Assembly: GCA_002794785.1 (NCBI GenBank) | Contig: NBBA01000003.1 | Location: 1,612,001-1,676,000 of the forward strand | DNA: 64,000 bases | Direction: 5' to 3' | Source of the DNA: Coniferiporia sulphurascens | Lineage: Eukaryota; Basidiomycota; Agaricomycetes; Hymenochaetales; Hymenochaetaceae | Shown: piece by piece, positions 37,991 through 48,145 of the stretch | How positions within the stretch are numbered: the first letter of the stretch is position 1 | How the letters are laid out: each line of letters opens with the position of its first letter | Notes under the pieces: generated by a model | Told to the model about the DNA's origin: nothing | The model's input: the letters and a program-made list of their open reading frames with translations, nothing else | Databases searched by the model: none | Translations under genes and position numbers: made by a program

Positions 37991-40190
37991 GATCCTATGG
38001 TGCTCAATGCCTACCACCCTATCACGCTTGAGGAAACCATGGGCAAACTCCTTGAGAAAGTAATCACCAACCACATCCAGTTCATTGCCAATGAACTTGG
38101 AGCACTCCCTCCTTCCTGTTACAATTTTCCTTTACTTTCCCTTATGCGCTGACTCACTTCCTCTTCGTCATCATCAGTCAGCGCAACTCCCCCATTTCTC
38201 TACCTTACTCATCCTTATTCGCCTTGCACCATAAGACGCCATGATGACGCCTTACTGCACCATCATGACGTGCTTTGCTTACTGATACCTTCAACTGTAT
38301 TACCAAGACATTCCTTGGGGTTCCATGACCTTCCATAGTCATGCAAACATACTAATACACGACCCTACAGTAGCAAACACATAGAGTAGCATATAAGCAT
38401 GTAACTTCAGTAGCACAAGCCCTAAGCTTGTGCTCTTTGTTCATACAAGCCCATTATCTGCTACCACCAGTCTACTGTGTGCCACTTGGCCATTAGTCGC
38501 TTCGTTGTAACCTGACTCACTATAGAAGCCTACCGCGTCCACACCGCCGATCAGGAAGCCCCATCGACGATCATCCCTCGACTTACGACATCTAGGAAGC
38601 CCCATTGCCGTACCATCAGTTCCGACGATCAGGAAGCCCCGATGTCAATCACCGCGTAACCGTTGAGCTTAACACTTCCCAATACAGCACCTGACAAAAG
38701 TCGGGCATACTGGATGCCACTGCTAACCTCATAAACGAAATCGAAACTGCCTGGACCAAACACCACATCACTACAGCCTTGGCCGTGGATGTCACAGGTT
38801 TCTTCCCATCAGTTCAACACCCACGTTTGGTTGCAGTCCTCTCTGAACTTGGGTTTCCCCCCCTCCTCATTTCTTGGGTCCTTTCCTTTGTGTCTGATTG
38901 CCAAGTAGCCCTCTCGTTTGACAGCTTCACTGATGCACTCACCCCCATTCCTAATATGGGGGTCCCACAGGGCTCACCCATCTCCCCCATTCTGTCTGCA
39001 CTCTTTGTGTCCAGCCTACTTACATCTTTACACATCTCCAACCCACTGGTCTTCGTCTGGGCTTACATCAATGACCATCTCCTCACCACCTCCTCACCCT
39101 CTATCGCTACTAATGTAGCGAGACTTGAGCAAGCCTACCTCTTGTTCTCTGCTGCATGTTGTGCACTCAGCCTTTCCCTGGATGATGACAAATTGGAACT
39201 CATCCACTGGATGCATACCTGTGCCATCAAGGAGGACTCCCTCATCCACCCTATCCATCTGCTGTGTTGTTAGATGCAGTCGATCTTCTTTCCTTTTTCG
39301 TCTGTCTCCGATCCTTTTTCCTTTTCTGTTCCTTCCTTTCATGTTTCCCCTTTCAGCATGATCACCTGTTCCCTGATCCCCCTTAGTTGAATGACTCGTT
39401 ATGACTCATGACCTTTCACTTTTGGTAATACCTTCACACATTCTGATTGCCCTATAAGTAGTTGAGCCGAACATTATTGTTTCCTGTTCTTCTCTTCTAC
39501 TTACTGTCATGTTGACTTAGGTATTTACCTGTATGGTCTTTCATTTTTGAGCAATCTACTTACCATCATGTCAACTTAGCATTATGCATGATCTGAACAT
39601 AGTCCCTCTGAGTTCCCCCTCAGATTACTAGGTGTTCCCTTCATGCTAGTCAGCATTTCGTCGATCTCTTTGGGGGCCCTGTCGAGTTATTCCTGGCCAC
39701 CGCCTAACATGTGTCAGGGCCTTACCCCACTCAAAATTGTACCCTCCTGCCCTTTCCAGTGGTTGGGTATTTTCTTTGATTCGCAGCTTTTGTTTACAGT
39801 TCATGTTCAGCACATGTGCTTCAAAGCCATGTCATCCCTTCATGCCCTGAAACTCCTTGGCAACACCTTACAGGGCCTCAACTCCCTACACCTCCATCAA
39901 CTCTATATTGGGTGCATACTCCTAGTCCTCCTATGGGGCGCCCCCCTGTGGTATACCAGGATGTGCCAAAAGGGGAAATGTGATAAGCTCATGCTTGTTC
40001 AATCAGCCATGTGCTGCCACATCCTTGGATTGTGGCAGACATCACCACATGGCCCCTCTGAAGTGCTGGCTTCCATCCTCCCCATCCCCCTCCACCTAGA
40101 GTGCACCAAGTCCCATGTGGCCATTCGGTATCTCACTACAGCCCACACCCTTCTCCCCCTCCACACTGCATGGAAGGCTACTATCACCAG
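37991..40190 (+). mobile_element. Degenerate LINE (non-LTR retrotransposon) reverse-transcriptase relic
   Basis: Three parts read as one damaged polyprotein. 37991-38116 gives AYHPITLEETMGKLLEKV, typical of the RT entry region. After a solo LTR insertion, 38675-39273 gives LINEIETAWTKHHITTALAV, VDVTGFFPS (motif A), GVPQGSPISP (motif B) and AYINDH (motif C). 39730-40190 gives WLGIFFDSQL, LHQLYIGCILLVLLWGAPLW and LGLWQTSP, as in the region after the RT of fungal LINEs. The catalytic YxDD reads YIND, and frameshifts and stops occur near 38690 and 39271. No endonuclease or 5' end is left. It is inactive. Confidence 0.82.
38117..38674. mobile_element. Solo LTR inserted in the LINE
   Basis: 558 bp starting TGTTACAATTTTCC and ending GAGCTTAACA (TG...CA with TGTTA/TAACA ends). 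It is flanked by a perfect target duplication, CTTCC, at 38112-38116 and 38675-38679. Removing it restores the continuity of the LINE. It contains three short direct repeats of AGGAAGCCCC (about 38553-38640). Confidence 0.88.
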
Positions 40191-40390
40191 TGTTAGGAAT
40201 TGATGTATAAGCTTGTAAACAAGCTTAGACAATGGTACCAGCAACTACCAATACAGGAAGGGACTCCCACAGAGACTATCCAGCGATCATTCAACATGGG
40301 GATGGAAGTAACTAGAAAACCAGGACTTCTTGGGAACATCAGGCCAATCACGATGCTCAAGTGACTGCTAAAGACTCTTGACACATCAAG

Positions 40391-41223
40391 ACTCTGCCAC
40401 CGATGCCAGACCACATACAATCAATCATGGGAAGCATTTAACATGGTAATAACCAAATGCTTTTACATGGCAGGGTACACAAACTGCCAGGTAACTATAG
40501 ATCATGCTGTAGACCCTATAGGTGATGGCACGGAGGTCAGGGTAACACACACAGTACAAATGTACATCTTCAATGTACAGGAGTTTTTACACAACGTCCA
40601 TGTCCAGACGATAGTGAACCCACACATACATGACAAGGAATGTGACCTATGAGTGGTCTTAAAATCTATGCACGTTGTGGTAGACGATGAGGTGCAGTGG
40701 TGAAGTGTAGGCAAAGGTGGGTTATCAGCGTAAACCAATGTATTTCATGGTAGAGACCAGCTCTCCTTATATACATCTACCATGAGCTACATATACTATA
40801 ACTATCATAGCTCCTGTTCGTATGGCGTTATCGTTGCGTTATCGTTTACTTAGTAAGACAGATGTTCATGTGACCATCTGTTATTTATATCGTTTGTTTA
40901 TATTTATTTAATAAGTGGTCTCAGGATCTTTCCCATACAGGATGTTGCAGGACAATACATTCCTAGCTAACACTCACAGATTACATGCAAAGGTAATCAC
41001 CCTCTTCGAGAATCTATCAGCAAAGGGATCAACGACCGCCAATCAACAGATCAGCAACGTTAATCTTTATGTGATAACACTATGGTTATCAAATGGATCA
41101 CCACCAGCAGCACCTCCAGGATACATGAGATGTATCACTAGGATAAACCACATTAACAAACCACCAGATAATGTGATCGACAACAGGACACTGACTGGAA
41201 GGTACCCACCTATGGACCTTTAG
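40391..41223 (+). pseudogene. ORF B, decayed homologue of ORF A
   Basis: The frame CHRCQTTYNQSWEAFN, AGYTNCQVTIDHA and PHIHDKECDL matches the first half of ORF A, and LHAKVITLFENLSAKGSTT, PPGYMRCI and DNRTLTGRYPP match the second half. A 254 bp element (40660-40913) separates the halves, and stop or frame changes lie at the junction. Confidence 0.65.
40660..40913 (-). mobile_element. Short non-autonomous element, copy 1 (8 bp target duplication)
   Basis: 254 bp flanked by a perfect 8 bp direct repeat AGTGGTCT (40652-40659 and 40914-40921). It is the reverse complement of a second copy at 46906-47162. An 8 bp duplication is typical of hAT-type insertion. No clear inverted ends are present, so the class is uncertain. 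It carries a TATA-like GTATATAAGGAGAGCTGG. Confidence 0.78.
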
Positions 41224-41937
41224 CCGATATCACATTGTGCAATTAAGCCACACTCAGCAGGAACTGAAGCACTTATCAAGCCAGCCACAAACCTTAACTG
41301 ACAAGTGTCCAAGACAACAAGACGACATGCAGGAACCAGTACAGGAGGCCAACAAGACAAGGTAATGACTTACCAATCATCAAGCTGTTGGGCAGCATAT
41401 CAACAACAAGCCACCGGCACATAAGTCTACAGGGTAGTGTGCTGTAATGGTGGGGTGATGTGCACAGCCTAAGCGTCATGGTAGAGTCATTATGACAGTG
41501 TATGACTTCACTATGAGCTCAGTGGAGCCTAGTGGAGCATAGCGGAGTGCATGGAGCACAGTGGGGCCACAATGGAGCCCCAATGGCCAATCATAGATAG
41601 TTATTCTCATATGATCACCTTATGGTGTCATTTGCACTGGTACACAGCTCCAAGTCACTGGAGTCTATGACGTTGCTGTGAGGTGTCATAGCTCCAAGTG
41701 CAGAGCCTTGTGGAGTGTCCGCTGTGGAGTGTATTCAAGTGGAGCTTCTTCTACATGTATATAAGGAGGGCCTAGGCCAGCCTAGAACCTCAGTTTAATT
41801 CACCTTCTCAATTCTCTCAGACTTCTCCTGAGCAAAGTATCAACATCTACCGACTTATTCTTGACTCAATCACACACCTCATCTCTATCTCAACTACTTG
41901 TTCCATCAGCTAACCATGGTTACCCTTGGTCCTAACA

Positions 41938-42629
41938 CCTGTCTCTGAACTACCTCTCGCGAATTGCCGAGCCGTGCGGATGTGCATCTCAGTCATAGAG
42001 AAACACAAGTCTGATAAGTACAATGTTGCCAGACCTGGGAGTGAGTGAACACAATTTCTGGTTGATCAAATGGCTCATTATTTCTTACATTCACTCGGCA
42101 GACCTCAAATAAATTCAACATTTTCTTAGCTCTTCCGGTTCAACCCGGGATGATTACCTCTATGTACATGCTCGATAAACCAAGTGCTGCACATATATTG
42201 GGTTCAACCCCCTTTTCCTGTGTTTTTTTTGTTCGACTGTTTGCTGGGGTCATAAACATATTTTTTTTGTCATCATAGTTTCCTTTGGTTCCGATCTTAA
42301 ATGTGATCAGCCTCTTCATTGGATCTCTCTTGAATGTGACTGTCTCGGTATTAGACTTTACTTAATAGAGATTATATTAATCTTGAATGCTGCGCTTCGG
42401 GATGGCATCTGATAAGATGCAACTCGCATGGCGGATCAAGTGACAACTGTTCAGATACATAATTATCTAATTTTACTGAAAGCACCAGTGCAGATCAGAT
42501 CATGGCTGAACAGACCTGCAATTAGAGTTTAGTCTATAAAGGGAATGAATGGATTTGTAATTTGCGATCTGGAAATGGAGATTAGTATGAATAATATAGA
42601 TGATGTAATCCAATTGTGTGTAGCAGTAT
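41938..42629. other. Unassigned AT-rich stretch between LTR units B and C
   Basis: About 690 bp with no open frame of note and no match to the neighbouring repeats. It may be the remains of a retroelement interior. Two T8 runs are present near 42226 and 42263. Confidence 0.4.
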
Positions 42630-43975
42630 TGTTAGTAAATTGATGAAAATCGTGATCGCCAGATCGACAGATTAGCAAGATTGACATGGCAAGACCCGTA
42701 ACTTTAATTGATACAAGGAACCTGTGCCAACGCTGTAAAGATGCAGATCAAGTAGCATGGAAAGCTTTTAATATTGCATGCACAACAGTAGGACAGAATG
42801 CAGGATATGACAACTGTCAAATTACATTCAATCATACTACAAGGGAACAACAAGTGGCAGAAAGGCTGGAAGTAATAATCGAACATAGAGTGACTATGTT
42901 CTCATACCAATTGAATAGATATGTAATCAGTGCTTACACAAGAACCAAGATTTATAATCAGCCACATAATGAATTATGTTATCAAAGGGCAGTTATTACA
43001 TCAACCAATTATGCAGAAGCGGCACACTAAATAGTACATAATATCAATAAACAATTATGAGAACAACTATTCGCATACAAGGCCAACTTCATAGCCAAAG
43101 GACACACAACAGTAGATTGAAAGGAACCAAATCTAAGACAGGAGTTAGTACCAATAGATAAAGAAATTATAATACAATGGTTCAATGATGAACCATCATA
43201 TAGAGTCACACCAGGGTACAGCAGGATCACGAATATAAATGCTACAGGAGTAGAGGAGCTCTTTATGCCAGTAGACGATAGAACACCAGAACGAACTCCT
43301 TTCAATATATCAATGGAAATGACTCAAGAGTAGTCTATGGTAATAAGTAACAAGCCACAACAAGATAAGATTAAGAAGGCTAGCATAATTGCTGAGCCAC
43401 ACAAGTATATCTAAGCATTCGGCTAAGATTAGCCGATGGAAGCATGGCGATCAATTGAAGATGCAATTGATGGGAGCCAAGTATAGCGCATTGCACAGCA
43501 GAACCGATTAGGAAATAATGAGAAGCATCATAGGTATAGTAGTATCCGAGAATGGTTAACTTAGGTATTATACTGTATGACTTGATGGAAACTTGGGGAA
43601 GGTTCTGGCATAAGATAAAGATAGCACAGTAGGCTGTAGAACATACCGGAATATATGACTGACTCATAGGAAGCTAAGAATAGTAAATAGCATGTACAGG
43701 ACTGTACCAGAATATTCCTATGACTTATAAAGTGAGAGTAGTATGTTGTAGTATCTACCAGAACATAGTAAATAGCATACAACATGTAGGGTATAAAAGC
43801 CCAATGTAAAATTGCGGTAAAAAGCAGTTTAATTCATCTCTTGTCTCTTACCACCATCATCAGCTCTAACACTCTAGTGAGTGAAGGGTAACAAGCCTAC
43901 CCTAAACTAACTAGTATTACTGTGTGAATCTGTTATCACTTGTTTCAATCCCTTACTCAGGGAGTGAATCTAACA
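42630..43975 (+). mobile_element. Long LTR-like unit C (1346 bp), inverted relative to unit A
   Basis: It starts TGTTAGTAAATTGATGA and ends GAATCTAACA. TATAAAAG lies at 43792-43799, 183 bp before the end. Flanks AGTAT and GGTAT match at four of five positions, which may be an old target duplication. Alternatively the following GGTAT could be the start of a primer-binding region. Units A and C form an inverted pair about 4.6 kb apart. Confidence 0.75.
42686..43333 (+). pseudogene. ORF C, homologue of ORF A with three stops
   Basis: It starts MARPVTLIDTRNLCQRC at the same offset in the LTR as ORF A. More than half the residues match ORF A by eye (AGYDNCQI, TMFSYQLN, HNINKQL, DDRTPE, TPF). In-frame stops at 43028-43030, 43058-43060 and 43118-43120 break it. 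It ends near 43333. Confidence 0.75.
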
Positions 43976-44330
43976 GGTATGTGATTGGATCTGTAAGGGT
44001 GAGGGTGATTATAAGAGGTGATCTGATCATGCTGTCAGCCTTTGAATACAAAGGAATCTGTTGCTCAATTGCAGTCTATTACATAATCATAAAGAGATCA
44101 GATCTATGGTATTGATCCGATCCTAAGTGTGGAGTGATCCAATCATTGGTATAGATCCGATCTTAGTAGTCAATAAGAGGGATTACTATTGAGATTACTA
44201 GCTAATAAGGACTATTAGAGAATACTAACTAACAAGGGCCATTACTAATTTAGTGATCTGATCATTAGTTTTTGGTCATGATCAGATCCCCCGTCACTGA
44301 CGGCATCGGATCGGTCCAATCTGCTGGGGT
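43976..44330. other. Transposon tail abutting the UGT copy 6 promoter
   Basis: AT-rich sequence with several GATCNGATC-like motifs and no coding potential. Similarity to the copy 5 promoter resumes at about 44333, so the boundary of the inserted DNA lies there. Confidence 0.5.
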
Positions 44331-44470
44331 GTTACGCAAGCGCTGCTCCGCGTCGGATTATTACGCAGCACAAGTCCTTGAGGATGTGCTTCGGGGTATA
44401 TATACGCCCTCGTCTGGACGGCTGAAATAAAACAACGGGCTCCTTGCATCCTAGAAGCATACAGTCTACA

Positions 44471-46663
44471 ATGACCATAACTAAAACTCTTCCACGTGGA
44501 CATATCGTCGCTATCGCTCCTCCGGCATGGGGTATGCTCCTTATCACTGTCTTTTCTTTCGTTGAGACTGGACTAATGCGGAAAACATTTCGAACATAGG
44601 ACATGTGAAGCCTTTGTGCGCCTTGCTCGCGAAGGTTGTGCGTCTCCGCCGCGTTTACGCGACAATGTTCACAACTACCACCTACCTCGACAAAGTCAAT
44701 AACGAGGTCGCGAGGCAATTCTTGGTCGAAGGAGAGGAAGATCTCAAGTCGCTCATTAGGTATGCTCTCCCAGATAGTATGGTCACGAATGCCGTTTATT
44801 GACTGGGACTCAAATTGCAAGGGTCGTCGCACTGCCTGCATCCCCTAACATGATGGACATAGAACTTTTCAGGAAAGAATTCTTCGAAGGATATAAAACG
44901 CTCTACGCCAGAAAGCCGATTGCGGCTGCGCCAAACGGTAAACATGTGTACGATGCCATAGAAGTACCCTAGCTTGTCATAGTAGACGTGAGCCACTGGA
45001 TGCATTCTACATTTTGCTGAGGTAGAGCTAATTTGGTTTTATCCGCAGTTTTTCATGTACGATACCGTCGCGGACATACGCTCCATAAGCGGAACATCCG
45101 TCCCAATTTACGCTTGGCAACCCGGCGCGGTTGGCGGTGGCCTCTTCCTCTTCGGTCCCGAGCAATATGGCGGCAATGGAGATATGGCAGCGAAGATTGC
45201 GGCGATCACTGCAAAGGACGAAGAGACCATCGAAAAAGAAAAATTGGAGGTCTGGCTATTCCCCTTCCGTGTACTAAAGATGCTCATTTTTTGTTAATTG
45301 ACCTAGATTTATCGCAGGATTAAGGGCGAACTCATTGAGTTCCCAGGGATACCACCGATGTATGACTATGAGTTCTCACCGCAAACTGTATGTCTATAAG
45401 TTTTTTCTTTGAGGATTCCCGGAAGTGTTTGTTTTAATGGTTCGGTAAACCTAACCAGATGACACTCCCCTTTGATCTAGCCGGATTATCCCAATACATT
45501 CACAGGTGAGCGCATTTGGCGTTCCTCTTGATAAACGGGATATCTAACAATACATCTCTCCTTTGGCACTCCGAAGAATGTTCTCCGAATGCGACGGTAT
45601 AATCGCCGCGAGCAATCGACTCTACGAGGGTCCCATGTTTAACGTGTGGCAAGAGTGGTATGGATCGCGCCCGGTGATAGGTGTCGGACCATTGTCTCCC
45701 TCCGCAGATGCTGCGTCGCTCGAAAGGGAGGAAGCCCAGTCTCCGCTTGCAGGCGAGGTGAGCGAGTTTTTGGACAAGGCATTGGAAAAGTTCGGGAAAC
45801 GGTCGGTTGTTTATGTACGTGCCAATTCTTTTTAAAAGTGTTGAAGAGTTGATTGTTTTTTCCATTGCATTCCACAAAAATAGGTGTCGTTTGGTAGTAA
45901 CTGGTGGTCCAGCGAGCCCGAGAAAATTTGGGCGGTCCTTGACGTCCTCATAGAGCTACAGATCCCATTCGTAAGCCTTCCTGCCTTGGTTCTTGTGCCG
46001 TGTGATTCATCTCAAGATTATATGTCCCGCAGCTCTTCAGCCATGCATCTCCCTTCGCCGTCGTTCCGGAAGAGGTCGGAGTAAAAGTGAAGGCCTCTGG
46101 ACTGGGCTTTATGTCGACCTGGCTTCCACAGCAGATTATTTTTCATCACGAGGTACGTCTCGTACTATTCTTTCTTCCTTCTCCTGAAACTGGCACTACA
46201 GGCTTGTGGGTGGTTCGTGACGCATGGCGGCCATAACTCTGTCATGGAGGCCCTGACAGAGGGTATTCCTATGTACGCCTTTGTCCATCTCTCCTCCGCA
46301 TTCACAGAGCACCCTACTAACCTCCTTTTTCTCCCCATTTTCAGGATTTGTTGGCCATTCGAGGCCGACCAGCCCATCAACGCAGCAAACATCTCCCTGA
46401 TGCACAACGCGGGGTACGAACTACTCGAGGTGCGTACTGGGCACGGGCTGCGACCTCTTCACCGCCTCGGAGGGCGCTCTCCAGAGGGCACGATCGAGGC
46501 CGTGCGCCGCGAGGCAGCAGAGGTATTCACGAAGGCGCGCGGCGAGGACGGTGCGGAGAAGCGGGCTAATGCTCAGAGACTTGCGAAGGCGTTTTCACAA
46601 TATTGGGAGGAGGGAGGAGAGGGGTGGAAGGAGCTAGGGAAGGTCCTTGATGTCTTGCTTTGA
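44471..46663 (+). pseudogene. UDP-glycosyltransferase, tandem copy 6 (nonsense mutation)
   Basis: The start MTITKTLPRGHIVAIA and exon structure match copy 5, and the 130 bp before the ATG are almost the same in both. In exon 3 the conserved APQLV becomes VP-stop: TAG at 44970-44972 where others have CAG. This lies just before the catalytic Asp and removes three quarters of the protein. The rest stays open to DVLL and has a GT exon 9 donor. The transposon nest replaces its upstream region beyond about 140 bp from the ATG. A recently dead gene. Confidence 0.9.
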
Positions 46664-48145
46664 GTTATAGATGGTCTTGCTTCAAGTCCCGGTGTCTCAC
46701 AAATATTGGACGCTGACTTCGTATCGGGCTCCATTAGAGAGTCCAGCATAATTCGATCAAACAGAAGTCTAATTCCAGCGCCAGTGTTTGTACAAATCTT
46801 CGTAGAGTATTCATATTCATATCGTATGCAGAAAAACCACACAATACTTCGTTGATCAATCACGCTCGCGAATGCTTCATCTCGTAACAATTAGACCCGG
46901 GAAGGTATTAAATAAATATTAAATAACGTACTAAATATAAACGGATGGTCATATGAACAACCATCTTACTAAGTCAACGATAACGCAATGATAACGCAAT
47001 ATGAATAGGAGCTATGATAGTTATAGTATACATAGCTCACGGTAGATGTATATAAGGAGAGCTGGTCTCACCCAAGAAATACATTGGTTTACGCTGATAA
47101 CCCACCTTTGCCTGAACCTCACCACTGCACCTCATCGTCTACCACAATGTGCATAGATTTTAAGAGAAGGGATCTGTGTCAGGGCCCAGAACCAAAAGGT
47201 GTAATCACGTACAGTAACCCCCGGATTACACTCGTCGATCATGTTCCTTTTTTATATACTTTCTCACGCCATCTTTTTAATACCGACATGGTCAAATCTG
47301 TATGACTTTTCAACGACTCGATACACAGGTGAGTAGCACTACAGTTTTTGTACACTATATTCCGACGTCTCGACATACAGAATTTAGTCTTGAGTGTTTC
47401 CACTTTCCGATGGTTTCCAAATCACTATAAATAGTTGAAAGAATGGCACAGAGCAAAAAACAAGAACCCGCCCCCTGCAGCCCTGCTGCGATATATTAAC
47501 AGCGAAGAACACGGAAGAGCGATGATATTGCTTCTGAAAACTTGCGTTTGTTAACGAAAAAGAAAGGTCTCTTTGACTTGTCTTGCTGTAGGGGTTCGAC
47601 CGTGCAAGGCCTTGGTCCGCATTAACCTCCTGGTCTCCCGCGTTCCGGTCGGACACAACCCTGAGCGCATCACATACCGCTGGGATTCAACGGGCTTCTT
47701 TTCAGGTTTGTTAAAGTTATCATATCAAAGCTTATCAGGTAGGAGTCGCTCAACATCCCTGAAAATTGCCGATTTGATAGCGTCGCGCTGCTCTGCAGCT
47801 ATTTCTTACGGTCGATGCTATTTTATTGAATACCGCAGAGAAAATCACGGCTCCCCACTCGACCCGCAAGGTCCATCCCCACACGCATTTTCTGGGAAAG
47901 GTATTGAGATCGCGATACTTTAGGTTGACTTTGAATGGCGACCAAGTCATGAGACGTATCCTACGCGATAAGCGTCACTGCAGCGCAACGTCTGTTCTTT
48001 ACCATCCATCAAATTCGCTGAATGCCCGTCCGCGCTGGATTTTCACGCAGCGCGCGTTGTTGAAGACGTGCTTCGGAGTATATATACGCCCTCGTCCGAA
48101 ATCCCACACCGAAGTCCTTACACCCCCAGAAGCATACAGTCTACA
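46664..48145. other. Intergenic between UGT copies 6 and 7
   Basis: It contains copy c of the CATATC repeat (about 46725-46880), a short non-autonomous element (46906-47162), the conserved distal promoter block (about 47545-47690) and the TATA box of copy 7 at 48079. No gene is seen. Confidence 0.5.
46906..47162 (+). mobile_element. Short non-autonomous element, copy 2
   Basis: 257 bp, near-identical in reverse to 40660-40913, from TATTAAATAAATAT to CATAGATTTTA. The flanking octamers CGGGAAGG and AGAGAAGG match at six of eight positions, fitting an older 8 bp duplication. Confidence 0.72.

Larger units (their letters stand above)
40191..41937 (+). mobile_element. Long LTR-like unit B with decayed U3 frame
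   Basis: It starts TGTTAGGAATTGATG and ends GGTCCTAACA, with inverted TGTTAGGA/TCCTAACA ends. A TATATAAG box at 41758 lies about 180 bp before the 3' end, as in units A and C. Length is 1747 bp including a 254 bp insertion. Flanks ACCAG and CCTGT do not match, so no target duplication is shown. It ends the readable LINE at 40190. Confidence 0.7.

Noticed and set aside
38550..38640. CRISPR-like spaced repeats (AGGAAGCCCC three times)
   Set aside because: Too short and irregular, inside an LTR in a eukaryotic genome.
37991..42629. Recombination between LTR units A and C as an inversion
   Set aside because: Swapping the flanks in silico does not produce matching target duplications, so the inversion idea is not supported by the flanks.
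36636..43975. Single DNA transposon with 1.35 kb terminal inverted repeats
   Set aside because: Each unit has its own TGTTAG/TAACA ends, TATA box and frame, and a third related unit lies inside in one orientation. This fits LTRs better than transposon ends.
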